NCBI RefSeq assembly: GCF_947258525.1
Contig: NZ_CAMYIP010000028.1
Coordinates: 1 to 33,765, forward strand
Direction of reading: 5' to 3'
DNA length: 33,765 nucleotides
DNA from: an uncultured Eudoraea sp.
GTDB lineage: Bacteria > Bacteroidota > Bacteroidia > Flavobacteriales > Flavobacteriaceae
The first letter of the stretch is position 1, and each line of letters starts with the position of its first letter. The position numbers and the translations under genes are program-made. The notes under the pieces were generated by a model. That model ran no database searches and was not told the DNA's origin. It saw nothing but the letters and a program-made list of their open reading frames with translations. Positions 25,713 to 33,649 of this stretch are shown here, piece after piece.

Positions 25713-25910
25713 TTAATTAGAAGTGTGGCTGTGTTTGGTTATCCATCGAATAGCATCTAATTTATAGTCATTTGGAAGAATATGCCCAAAATCAAAATAT
25801 TTTAATGCTTTTTCTTTTATCGGGATGTTTTCGAAAAAACCAGAAACTTCATCATCCTTTATGATTGTTGAGGCAAATAAACTTTTCAATTGATTATGAG
25901 CTTTTTTCAC
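25713..25910 (-). CDS. Short ORF overlapping the serine hydrolase end, possible hydrolase fragment
   Basis: 65 codons from a GTG at 25910 that overlaps the last 17 bp of the upstream serine hydrolase. There is no ATG in the frame, and an in-frame stop lies two codons before the GTG. The tail (LKYFDFGHILPNDYKLDAI, then RWITKH) resembles the histidine-containing C-terminal end of alpha/beta hydrolases, so this may be the remnant of such a gene with its 5' part lost. The resemblance is weak and no search was possible. Confidence 0.35.
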   Translation of the reverse strand: MKKAHNQLKSLFASTIIKDDEVSGFFENIPIKEKALKYFDFGHILPNDYKLDAIRWITKHSHTSN

Positions 25911-26817
25911 TCCTCAGTATTTTTACAATACGATTGTATACCATTTCTGATAAGTTCCATTGATATCCTTCAAAATCAGTGGTATTGATAAATTGAACCA
26001 CAACTGCATCTATATCTTTATGGTATTTGGCAATACTCATATAACCAGGAATTAAACCTGTATGATTATAAACATATATAGAGGAATAAATATTTTGTTC
26101 CTCTTTTTCAAATATGGAGCCATCATTCAATGCCCGTAAAAAAACACTCACATCTTCTGCAGTTGCAATCATTGAAGTGAGCTTAGTACCATATTCACCA
26201 GCCTTTATGTCCTCCTCAATACCTACATAATAGCCACTCATCACATCATTGATGTTCACCTCATGAATAGAACCAAAAGTGTTTTTCAGCTCAAGTGGCC
26301 TTAAAATCCTTTCTTTAATAAATTGAAATTTAGATGTACCTGTCACTTTATCAATAAGATCAGAAATTAACAGGTAATTGGTATTTGAGTATTCATAGGC
26401 TGTATCAGGTTCAAAGTTGGCGGGTAAATCAAGTACTCGTTCAAGTGCCTCTTTACTACTTTTTGGAGGATCTATCCAAGACAATAGTTTGTCATTTACC
26501 AATTTGGTAATAGCAACAGCATCATATAGCTTGCTAATACTGGCAATTTTGAAAAAAGCATTTGGTCGTGCCGGAATTTTGTTTTTTCTATCATGCCAAC
26601 CGGCGGCATAAAACTCCGGAGGTTTACCAGACTTATCTACATACACTATAATACCATCAAAATCATGCTTAAGGGCATCATTGACTTGTTGTTCAACGGT
26701 ATCAGGCAATGGAGTTAACCAAGCCATTACCATAGTCCATGGGACAAACCATAAGGAGATGGGAGTTCCAATCAGCAATGAGATTCTGAGTATTCGTTTT
26801 GTTTTTTTCTTGGTCAT
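25894..26817 (-). CDS. Beta-lactamase-related serine hydrolase (class C / PBP4*-like fold)
   Basis: 307 residues with an N-terminal signal anchor (about 10-33). The catalytic SxxK is S93-I-S-K96 (KIASISKLYDA), the YxN motif is Y143-S-N145 (YEYSNTNYLL), and the third motif is H252-T-G254 (NHTGLIPGYM). All three are intact, so it should be an active periplasmic serine hydrolase acting on a peptide, ester or beta-lactam. It is shorter than the usual 350-450 residues, mainly between the YxN and HTG motifs. It follows repeat copy 2 on its 5' side. Confidence 0.88.
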   Translation of the reverse strand: MTKKKTKRILRISLLIGTPISLWFVPWTMVMAWLTPLPDTVEQQVNDALKHDFDGIIVYVDKSGKPPEFYAAGWHDRKNKIPARPNAFFKIASISKLYDAVAITKLVNDKLLSWIDPPKSSKEALERVLDLPANFEPDTAYEYSNTNYLLISDLIDKVTGTSKFQFIKERILRPLELKNTFGSIHEVNINDVMSGYYVGIEEDIKAGEYGTKLTSMIATAEDVSVFLRALNDGSIFEKEEQNIYSSIYVYNHTGLIPGYMSIAKYHKDIDAVVVQFINTTDFEGYQWNLSEMVYNRIVKILRSEKSS

Positions 26818-26850
26818 ATGGTCATTTTATTTCAGGGTAATTCACTTTAT

Positions 26851-26930
26851 AAAATTGCTCATATCGGTAAGTATACTGAGAGTAGTATCCTGCAGGGTGA
26901 TATGATTGCATATACATTGTTAGCAGTAGT
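26851..26930 (-). repeat. Intergenic imperfect palindrome, copy 2 (attC-like)
   Basis: The plus strand shows the shared half-site TATACATTGTTAGCAGTAG (26911-26929), directly abutting the stop codon of the amidohydrolase at 26931. The distal half (TTGCTCATATCGG near 26856) is more diverged than in copies 3 and 4. The element fills the gap to the serine hydrolase start at 26817. Confidence 0.5.
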
Positions 26931-28364
26931 TTATCTTTCAATTATTAAGTTTTCTAAATACCTGAGAGCAGAGGCGATTAAATTTTTCCTGTTCCTGGCC
27001 TTTTCTTCAAAAGAATTGAGTGTCTCTCTATTTAATATTCTACCCTTTATAAAAACAGATGAAGGGTTTTCAAGTGACGATAATTCTGTTAGAGGGTTAT
27101 CATCTACTATTAATAAATTAGCAATTTTACCCTTTTCAATGGCACCTAACTGATTCATAATTGAATGTGTTTGGGAAGCATTTACTGTGGCTGTTTTCAA
27201 TACCTCGTAATTAGAAAGGCCTGCCTCTTTATAAAATGCCAGTTCTTTATGTATTGAAAATCCGGGAATCGTAACTCCTATTCCGGCATCCGTTCCACAG
27301 ATAATAGGAATTCCTGCCTTGTGCAGTTTAGAAATGATATTCAAATGAAAATCATGTTGATTTTTAATTCTGCCCACTACACCTGAATCTACTTGCTTTG
27401 TATTGTACCAGCGGTCAAATTGATTTTTGCTATCGACCTCCTTGATAAGCGGGTTAATGTATCCTAATGCTTCTGAATCCAGGATAGCGTCATTCATCAT
27501 CATTTGGTAGATATTATAAAATACCGTAATTGTCGGGCAATAACTGGTATGATTAGACAGCGATATTGTATCAATTATAGGTTGCAGTTTAACAGTGTCT
27601 AAATCAAACTGCAAAGGTTGCTGCACAATTTCTTCAGCGTGTTCAATGGATTTGATTTGTGGGTCTAAATGATAAGAAAATGATACTTTTTGCGAAGGAT
27701 GAGCAACGATATCAATTTCGGAAATTCCAGATTGTTCAATCACAGCATCAAATATTTCTTGATCCAATCCATAATAGGTTTTAATTAAATCGTAACCTCT
27801 ATCCTTATATGAAATGATCTTTTCTTTGGCTTCACTTGGGTTACTTAGATTTAGGTTATCGTCACCTATAAATTCCGGGCCTGTTAGCTTTGGCCCGGTG
27901 GTAAAAAACGTTGGTGAAAGAATTTTGTCATTATCTACATCTTCTTTAATCCTTAAATGCATAGGCATACCCCACAAATTTCTAACCGCGGTGACGCCAT
28001 TTGACAGGTATAGCCCAAGTTCATATCTATCCCAAACATGAACGTGCATATCTATAAGACCTGGTGTCAGATATTTCTTTTTTGCGTCAATAATTTCAGT
28101 TCCATTGACCTCAATGGTGTCAGCAATCTTTTCAATTATACCCTCTTTTATGTACACCATTTTATCTGCTAAAACAGTGTCTTTATTCATTGGTATAACA
28201 TTCACATTAGTAATTAGATAAGAATTATTAGATGTTAACTTATTGTTTTTGATTTTCAAGTAGCTAGTTCTATACGAATCAACCCAAAGTATAATAATTG
28301 TGGTTAACGCTAGCACTCCAATTAGAGCGAAGAAAATTTTCAGAAGACGTTTTAATATTTTCAT
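26931..28364 (-). CDS. Amidohydrolase family protein, membrane-anchored (imidazolonepropionase/prolidase-like)
   Basis: 477 residues. An N-terminal membrane anchor (about 8-29) precedes the beta-sandwich and TIM-barrel metal-dependent hydrolase. Metal motifs are TPGLIDMHVHVW (His107, His109), DIVAHPSQ, IEHAEE, and the metal Asp in IICGTDAGIG. The end reads GAIEKGKIANLLIVDDNPL, standard for the family. The substrate is probably a cyclic amide, dipeptide or related compound in the periplasm; it is not predictable. The first 82 residues and 5' leader are duplicated in a truncated gene at 29715-29996. The start follows repeat copy 3 by about 8 bp. Confidence 0.92.
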   Translation of the reverse strand: MKILKRLLKIFFALIGVLALTTIIILWVDSYRTSYLKIKNNKLTSNNSYLITNVNVIPMNKDTVLADKMVYIKEGIIEKIADTIEVNGTEIIDAKKKYLTPGLIDMHVHVWDRYELGLYLSNGVTAVRNLWGMPMHLRIKEDVDNDKILSPTFFTTGPKLTGPEFIGDDNLNLSNPSEAKEKIISYKDRGYDLIKTYYGLDQEIFDAVIEQSGISEIDIVAHPSQKVSFSYHLDPQIKSIEHAEEIVQQPLQFDLDTVKLQPIIDTISLSNHTSYCPTITVFYNIYQMMMNDAILDSEALGYINPLIKEVDSKNQFDRWYNTKQVDSGVVGRIKNQHDFHLNIISKLHKAGIPIICGTDAGIGVTIPGFSIHKELAFYKEAGLSNYEVLKTATVNASQTHSIMNQLGAIEKGKIANLLIVDDNPLTELSSLENPSSVFIKGRILNRETLNSFEEKARNRKNLIASALRYLENLIIER

Positions 28365-28382
28365 TTATATAATTATTGCTAA
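28120..28382 (-). repeat. Duplicated segment, intact copy
   Basis: These 263 bp, from the GCTAA of repeat copy 3 into codon ~82 of the amidohydrolase gene, match 29752-30014 without any length change. The encoded residues agree at 66 of 82 positions by my count. Homology ends abruptly at the 3' side (TCAGCAATC). Confidence 0.8.
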
Positions 28383-28498
28383 CGTAGGGTCTCGTGTATG
28401 AGCCGTCCCTCCCGATAGCTTCTCCTTCGTAATACTATGGAGAAGGAGCTATCGGGAGCTATCGGGATGATGGCTTAAATACCTTGTTCGCGGTAGTT
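28372..28498 (-). repeat. Intergenic imperfect palindrome, copy 3 (attC-like)
   Basis: The plus-strand outer halves are GCTAACG (28378-28384) and TTGTTCGCGGTAG (28484-28496). The inner halves are GTGTATGAGCCGT and TGGCTTAAATAC. Inside sits a nested hairpin built on the CCCGATAG motif. This is the best-preserved copy, with both halves recognisable. The upstream PagL-like stop is 120 bp away; the downstream amidohydrolase start is 8 bp away. Confidence 0.6.
28411..28456. repeat. CCCGATAG/CTATCGGG hairpin nested in copy 3
   Basis: The outer arms CCCGATAG (28411-28418) and CTATCGGG (28449-28456) and inner arms CTCCTTC (28422-28428) and GAAGGAG (28442-28448) form a 15-bp stem with a 3-nt bulge and 13-nt loop. 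AGCTATCGGGA is repeated once more just after. The same core motif recurs at 32760-32804 and 33075-33118. Confidence 0.7.
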
Positions 28499-28617
28499 TA
28501 TTTTTTAAAATTACGTTTTTCTCAATAGTTGATGCCGGAAAAACCGTCATCTACAGATTATATAGAGTAAATGTACCAACCATAGCATCCTTGAGAAACA
28601 ACGTCATTCCTAAATAC

Positions 28618-29718
28618 TTAAAGGGAAATACCCACTCTAAAATCAAGGAAGTTGGCAACATGACCATGTGCCTTCAGACTGATACCGGTGTTAAAATACT
28701 TATTAACCCTGTATACCAGTCCATATCTCTGATATGCATCTGGGTGCATGGGATTAGAATTGCTGAGATAGACCCCAAATTGCTGGCTGAAAAGAAACTT
28801 CCCTAATAAGAACTCATGACCAATAGCTATTCCAGCCTTCACTGAACTGCCTTCCTCTCCAAGTTGTTCAAGTACGTACCCCGTACCATTATCATACATA
28901 ACTTCTCCTCCGAAGGTATAAGCATTTACCCTGGCAAACTGTCTGCTCCATTTGATTTCTAGTCCGGGTGAAAGAAGGAATAGGTTATCTCTCGGTTCTT
29001 CATAAGCCATAAAAAAAGTAAAATCCAACCTTTTTTGGGGCGGGCCCAGATCTTTCCAGTTGTTGACGGCTCTTTTCATAAATTCAAATTCTTTTAGATA
29101 ATAGGCCATACCAATTCCAAGAGAGGGCCAGTTAATACCCTTATTAGGTTGGCTGACACCCCCGTTTGAAATGTGATTATAAACCAGTGTCCCATTCAGC
29201 AACCAACGGTTATTTAGTCTGAAGTGTACCGTGCCTCCCAGTTGCAGGGGAAAACCAATATAGGTGCTGTAGCTCTGGTTATCCGGATTTGAAACAGGAT
29301 CATATGGGGAGTTCTGATATGATAAGCCAAGACCCGCCCGCACGGAATAATTCACGCGACCCTTAGTATTAAAGACAGGTTCGATATAAAAAAGCCCTGT
29401 TATACCCTGGCCAAGCACTTCCTTGTTGTCAAAACCCCAGTAGGTGAGCGCCATACCAAGTTTTGGATAACACATGCAAGACTCCCAGGCTTTTTGAGAT
29501 ATTTTGTGCCAGGCCAAATCCAATTCTACTCCAGTGGGGTAGGAGTCCTTAATTGGTCTAAGCTCCCTGCTGTGGATAAGCACGGAGCCAAGATGAAATT
29601 TGAGTCCAACCAACTTTACTGAATTAAGTGAGTCACTTGAGTCCTGAGCCAATGCGTATTCAGGAGAGTAAATGAACACTCCCATAAACAAACAAAGAAT
29701 TATCCGGCTAAACCTCAT
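28618..29718 (-). CDS. Acyloxyacyl hydrolase / PagL-like lipid A deacylase family outer-membrane protein
   Basis: 366 residues with a signal peptide ending near EYALAQ (residue 25). A beta-barrel rich in glycine and aromatics follows, ending with FLDFRVGISL. The segment YNHISNGGVSQ (His182, Ser184) corresponds to the catalytic His-x-Ser of PagL-type lipid A 3-O-deacylases. The protein is about twice the length of PagL, as is usual for the Bacteroidota branch. It probably trims acyl chains from lipid A in the outer membrane; activity is unproven. Its ATG overlaps the stop of the truncated amidohydrolase copy (ATGA), so its translation may depend on that remnant. Confidence 0.83.
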   Translation of the reverse strand: MRFSRIILCLFMGVFIYSPEYALAQDSSDSLNSVKLVGLKFHLGSVLIHSRELRPIKDSYPTGVELDLAWHKISQKAWESCMCYPKLGMALTYWGFDNKEVLGQGITGLFYIEPVFNTKGRVNYSVRAGLGLSYQNSPYDPVSNPDNQSYSTYIGFPLQLGGTVHFRLNNRWLLNGTLVYNHISNGGVSQPNKGINWPSLGIGMAYYLKEFEFMKRAVNNWKDLGPPQKRLDFTFFMAYEEPRDNLFLLSPGLEIKWSRQFARVNAYTFGGEVMYDNGTGYVLEQLGEEGSSVKAGIAIGHEFLLGKFLFSQQFGVYLSNSNPMHPDAYQRYGLVYRVNKYFNTGISLKAHGHVANFLDFRVGISL

Positions 29719-29996
29719 TGGAATTGAATAGTTGTTATTGGCTCATACCTATCAGCAATCTTTTCAATTATACCCTCCGATACGTAAACCATTTTATCAA
29801 CTAAAACAGTTTCTTGATTCATTAGTATGACATTCAGATTAGTAATAAGATAAGAATCATTAGTGGTTAACTCATTCTTTTTGATTTTCAAGTAGCCAGT
29901 TCTTTGTAGCTCAACCCAAAGCATAATAATTGTGGTTAACGCTAGCACTCCAATAAGAGCAAAGAAAATTTTCAGAAGACGTTTTAATATTTTCAT
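29715..29996 (-). pseudogene. Truncated amidohydrolase duplicate (N-terminal 82 residues only)
   Basis: The 93-codon frame begins MKILKRLLKIFFALIGVLAL, identical to the intact amidohydrolase at 26931-28364, and stays ~80% identical through GIIEKIAD (residue 82). It then diverges to RYEPITTIQFQ and stops. Only the membrane anchor and start of the beta-sandwich remain; all metal ligands are lost. The duplicated block spans 29752-30014. The stop codon overlaps the PagL-like start. It may still be translated as a single-pass peptide. Confidence 0.85.
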
Positions 29997-30002
29997 TTAT
30001 CC

Positions 30003-30072
30003 AATTATCGCTAATGTACACTATTGTATAACCGTCAGTTTTAATTGCGTTTATAAATTGTTGGCAGCAGAA
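30003..30072 (-). repeat. Intergenic imperfect palindrome, copy 4 (attC-like)
   Basis: The plus strand has CGCTAATG (30009-30016) and TATAACCGT on the left, and GCGTTTATAAATTGTTGGCA ending in GCAG (to 30070) on the right. The right end is 15 bp from the stop codon of the next amidohydrolase, and the left end is 7 bp from the start of the truncated amidohydrolase copy. It is the shortest copy. Confidence 0.55.
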
Positions 30073-30084
30073 TTATTTTATCCA

Positions 30085-31023
30085 TCATTTATGGTGACTT
30101 GATATTAGCTCGGGGTCAAGCTCCAAAAAGCGAGCAGCATTGTTATAGAGTATGTCTCTTTTTTCACTTTCTGAAAGGAATGGCGCTTCTTCAACTGTTT
30201 TAACCGCTATGGTAATGGCTCCCGGCCACATCATCTGATCGGATCCAAACATGATGCGCCGACCAAAACCGGCATCCATGAGATGCTTTAAGGTAGAATA
30301 AAAGGCTTCTACCGGCAACGCCCAAGTCAATACGCCAATATCAGCGTATAACTTGGGGTAGATATACATCATTGCAATAGTTTCTTCGATATAAGGATAA
30401 CCCGCATGGGCTAAAAAAGCCTTTAGATTGGGATGTTTGACCAATATGGGTTCAAATAGGGTTGGTTTTCCAAGAGTTGTTCTGAATTTTGGCGCAAAGC
30501 TGTGTGGTCCTCCCGGAGGTCCTAATCCTGTGTGCAAACATACCGGGATGCCATTCTCTTCAGCTATTTTGTAATAAGGGGCCATCATCGGGACATCGGG
30601 CTCTAATCCAAAGTATTGTAGTCCCAGTTCACCTAAAATGTCCACTTCCCCCTTTTCAAATAGAATCTTTAATGAATCAGGAGACAGGATCGGTTGCCCA
30701 AGTTCATCAGTTTGAATTCCGCTTAGAAATGATTCAGGTGCGGTTGTTTTCCATTTTGTGAGTGCTTCTACGCTGGTACTGCTGATTACACCGAGCTTGA
30801 TGTTATTCTTTTTCATCTCCTCGATGACCATCTGAAGATGCATTTCTGTATTCTGTGGCGAGGTGAGTTCCTGTGCATATGTTTCACCAGCCCAAGAAGC
30901 CTTTACATTTGGAGGAATTGAGCTATATCCGTGCAAATGGATATCGATGATTGGCTTTTTCATATCCTGAGAATATACAACCATACTAATACTTAGAATA
31001 AGAATAGTTAGAAGTCTTTTCAT
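30085..31023 (-). CDS. Amidohydrolase 2 / TIM-barrel metal-dependent hydrolase, secreted
   Basis: 312 residues with a signal peptide ending near MVVYSQ (residue 19). Metal motifs are PIIDIHLHGY (His29, His31), IPVCLHTGLGPPGG, FLAHAGYPYIEE and IMFGSDQMMWPG, the amidohydrolase_2 pattern found in ACMSD-like decarboxylases and lactonases. It ends with ILYNNAARFLEL, typical of the family. It is unrelated in detail to the amidohydrolase at 26931-28364. The substrate is unknown. It is the first gene of the minus-strand block and divergent from the Gfo/Idh/MocA gene. Confidence 0.9.
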   Translation of the reverse strand: MKRLLTILILSISMVVYSQDMKKPIIDIHLHGYSSIPPNVKASWAGETYAQELTSPQNTEMHLQMVIEEMKKNNIKLGVISSTSVEALTKWKTTAPESFLSGIQTDELGQPILSPDSLKILFEKGEVDILGELGLQYFGLEPDVPMMAPYYKIAEENGIPVCLHTGLGPPGGPHSFAPKFRTTLGKPTLFEPILVKHPNLKAFLAHAGYPYIEETIAMMYIYPKLYADIGVLTWALPVEAFYSTLKHLMDAGFGRRIMFGSDQMMWPGAITIAVKTVEEAPFLSESEKRDILYNNAARFLELDPELISSHHK

Positions 31024-31358
31024 GTTAATTCATTTTTGATACTAACCATTGTAAATGATCATTGATCAAATACTTATTATACATCTAAGATAACAAATCC
31101 TTAATTTTCATAATAGACCTATCCCTGCGTCGGGACATTTTTCATTTGTTTGGTATGAACTGCTGCATGAGCATTTTGTGAATTGAAATCTTCATCTGCA
31201 TTCAACTCGTTTAAATAAAATATTTAATATTGTTTATAATTATTCCTCTTATGATGAAACTAATGCTCACAATACAGCGCTTTTTGCGGTTTAGTTTTTA
31301 TCATAACTCCATGATTATTGATTGAAAATTTGTACTTTAAAAAACCAAAATCATTGAA
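31024..31358. other. Divergent promoter region with TGATCA repeats
   Basis: 335 bp between divergent genes. Near 31057 it holds TGATCATTGATCA, two TGATCA palindromes one base apart, 30-45 bp upstream of the amidohydrolase start; this could be an operator but is short. No half-site of the minus-strand repeat family is present here, so the repeat array stops before this point. No RNA gene is seen. Confidence 0.35.
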
Positions 31359-32678
31359 ATGAGTAGTAGAAGAAAATTTATCAAAAATGTAGGTGCAGCC
31401 TCCCTAGCTACAGCCGTTCCTTTAGGCCGGGTATCGGCCAAAAACCCAATTAAAGATAGAGAAGTAGTGAATGTTGGCCTTATTGGTGTCAGAGGTATGG
31501 GATGGGCAAACCTCAGTTCTTTTCTTAAAAACAAGGGAACAGCATGTATTGCACTTTGCGATGTGGACAGCAATTTGTTGGAAAAACGCGCAAAGGAAAT
31601 AGAAACAAAAACCGGTCAACGTCCCAAAACGTTTAATGACCATCGTAAATTTTTAAAAATAAAAGAAATGGATGCCGTTATTATTGGCACTCCGGATCAT
31701 TGGCACTGTATTCAGATGATTGATGCCTGTGCGGCAGGAAAAGATGTATATGTAGAGAAACCAATAGCCAATAGTATTCACGAGGCAGATTTGATGGTAA
31801 AAGCAGTACGCAAGTACAATAGGGTAGTACAGGTAGGCCAATGGCAAAGAAGCGACCCCCACTGGCATTCGGCCTTTGAATATTTAGATTCCGGTGCCCT
31901 GGGCAAGATACGGCAGGTGAAAGCCTGGGCAGATGTAAATTACGGTCGCGGTTTTGATGTGGTAGAAGATACTGATCCTCCCCAGGGTGTGGATTACAAC
32001 AGATGGCTGGGTCCAGCGCCGGAAAGACCTTTTAATAAAAATAGATTTCACGGTTCTTTTAGGTATTTCTGGGATTATGCCGGGGGCCTTATGACCGACT
32101 GGGGAGTTCATATGCTGGATATGGTATTACTTGGCATGAATGCCACTGCACCTAAATCTGTAGTAGCCATTGGTGGTAAAATTGCTTTTCCCGACAATGC
32201 AGCAGAAACTCCTGATACGCTGACAACAGTCTATGATTTTGGGAATTTCAGTTTGATTTGGGAACAATTTATGGGCATGGGCACATCGCCGTATTTGGAG
32301 GAATCTGGTGAACCTGGAGTGGCTTTTATTGGCGAGAATGGCATTTTGGCCATCAACAGGGCAAGCTGGAAAGTGCTACCCCTTCAGCATAATGATAAAT
32401 ACTTAACAGAAGTATTACCACCCCGAAAAAGTCGTGTCAGCGGTCTGGATGCCCACACTGCAAATTTCCTGGAATGCATAAAAAATCGAAAAGATCCCAA
32501 TTGTACTATTGAAATGGGAAGAAATGCCGCTCTGGTGGCTCATTTAGGGAATATCGCCTACAGAACTGGTAAAAAGCTGCAATGGAACGATGTGGAGGGA
32601 ATAGTCTCTAATGCATCTGAAGCCAATGCTTACCTAAAACCAAATTATCGGTCGCCATGGCAATTGTGGGAGGGGTAG
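31359..32678 (+). CDS. Gfo/Idh/MocA family oxidoreductase with Tat-type signal
   Basis: 439 residues. The N-terminus MSSRRKFIKNVGAASLATAV is a twin-arginine signal, so the enzyme should be exported folded with its cofactor. The Rossmann motif is VGLIGVRGMGWAN (about 39-51). The family motif is DVYVEKPIANS with Lys134 of the EKP triad, preceded by GTPDHWHC. The C-terminal domain includes FWDYAGGLMTDWGVHMLDM. Tat-exported members in Bacteroidota are usually linked to sugar or glycoside metabolism; the substrate is not defined. It stands alone. Confidence 0.93.
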   Translation: MSSRRKFIKNVGAASLATAVPLGRVSAKNPIKDREVVNVGLIGVRGMGWANLSSFLKNKGTACIALCDVDSNLLEKRAKEIETKTGQRPKTFNDHRKFLKIKEMDAVIIGTPDHWHCIQMIDACAAGKDVYVEKPIANSIHEADLMVKAVRKYNRVVQVGQWQRSDPHWHSAFEYLDSGALGKIRQVKAWADVNYGRGFDVVEDTDPPQGVDYNRWLGPAPERPFNKNRFHGSFRYFWDYAGGLMTDWGVHMLDMVLLGMNATAPKSVVAIGGKIAFPDNAAETPDTLTTVYDFGNFSLIWEQFMGMGTSPYLEESGEPGVAFIGENGILAINRASWKVLPLQHNDKYLTEVLPPRKSRVSGLDAHTANFLECIKNRKDPNCTIEMGRNAALVAHLGNIAYRTGKKLQWNDVEGIVSNASEANAYLKPNYRSPWQLWEG

Positions 32679-32759
32679 GTGTTTTTGTTGAAGACAAAAA
32701 AAGCCTGTTCCTTGATTATTGTGTAAACTGCCAATTGCATACTACAAATGCGAGAATTA

Positions 32760-32804
32760 GCTCTCCCGATTACTATCGGGATCGCTGAGTCCCCGCTCGA
32801 ACAT
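32760..32804. repeat. CCCGAT palindromic repeat, copy A
   Basis: The unit reads GCTCTCCCGATTACTATCGG and continues GATCGCTGAGTCCCCGCTCG AACAT. It differs from copy B (33075-33118) by one substitution and one extra base. It contains a CCCGAT/ATCGGG palindrome and a second small GAG/CTC hairpin. Confidence 0.8.
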
Positions 32805-33020
32805 TTTGAGAACAAATCGCTATTCGTGTAAAGGTTTTTCTGAGGATTTTAAGAACTGATATAAAAACTTTGAATTTTGGCATTGCTTTTTCCGTGGTGT
32901 AGTGAACCTTGGCGTTAATAATTATTGAAGCCTTGGAAATAATTTAGCCAAGGTGAGTGGTTTTTAAAATGTTTTATTTTAAAAAACACATAGTGAAAAA
33001 GTGCCTTTTCTTTTGGTTCG

Positions 33021-33044
33021 TTTTCTTTGGGCAAGCAAAGAAAA
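33021..33044. repeat. TTTTCTTTG/CAAAGAAAA hairpin
   Basis: Perfect 9-bp arms (33021-33029 and 33036-33044) surround the 6-nt loop GGCAAG. Outside them GTT and AAC can also pair. It lies 30 bp before copy B and the two may form one composite repeat. Confidence 0.7.
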
Positions 33045-33074
33045 TAAACAGTAAGAAATCGTTCGGCCGGAGAT

Positions 33075-33118
33075 GCTCTCCCGATAACTATCGGGATCGC
33101 GAGTCCCCGCTCGAACAT
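33075..33118. repeat. CCCGAT palindromic repeat, copy B
   Basis: The unit reads GCTCTCCCGATAACTATCGG, then GATCGCGAGTCCCCGCTCGA ACAT. CCCGATA/TATCGGG pair as 7-bp arms around AC, and CGAG/CTCG form a second hairpin. Copy A lies 315 bp upstream in the same orientation. Confidence 0.8.
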
Positions 33119-33649
33119 CTTTAAAAAAGAAAAGTAAGCTTAAAAAGATTATTGTGTGGTTCTCAATCCCTTTGCAGTAAATCTCCACTGACTATCATCA
33201 AGAATCAATTTAGATGTTTCGGATTTGTCCTTCCAGGCTGTACTGCAATCATTAGTTTCCTGAATTATTGAAAAGTTGGAAATGCCGGCATAAGTTGAAG
33301 CAACCATTATTATTGATGAACCAATTGATACTGGAATAAGAGCTTTGGAGTTTCCTTTGAATGTTGGGGATATAGAGGGCTTGTGGGCGATGTAAGTCTT
33401 AAAGGAAGATACGATTATAAAGGTGAAAAAGGTACTTTTAAACCAAAGAAGCTATATTTGTATACCTATAATTTAGGGTCCAGGATTGGAGCTCAAGTGG
33501 ATTTAGCGTTGTACAATTTGGACTTTAGTTATACAATTGGGATCACAATGCTTTTAAAAAAAAGGCAAGGACAAATACAGACGGAATGAATTTAAGTAAG
33601 CATTCATTTTTTAAATTTTAGCATGCTTTATACAGAATGAAAAATACAA

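Larger units (their letters stand above)
32679..33649. other. Repeat-bearing non-coding region
   Basis: 971 bp without a gene I can support. It contains the palindromic repeats at 32760-32804, 33021-33044 and 33075-33118. At 33149-33440 a minus-strand frame is open for ~90 codons (including IIQETNDCSTAWKDKSE and ending KGLRTTQ) but starts only at a late ATG. A plus-strand frame is open at 33329-33589 (LYLYTYNLGSRIGAQVDLAL). At most one is likely real; both may be remnants of lost genes. Confidence 0.4.

Noticed and set aside
28591-28806. Plus-strand 71-codon frame
   Set aside because: Shadow of the PagL-like gene's 3' end on the opposite strand.
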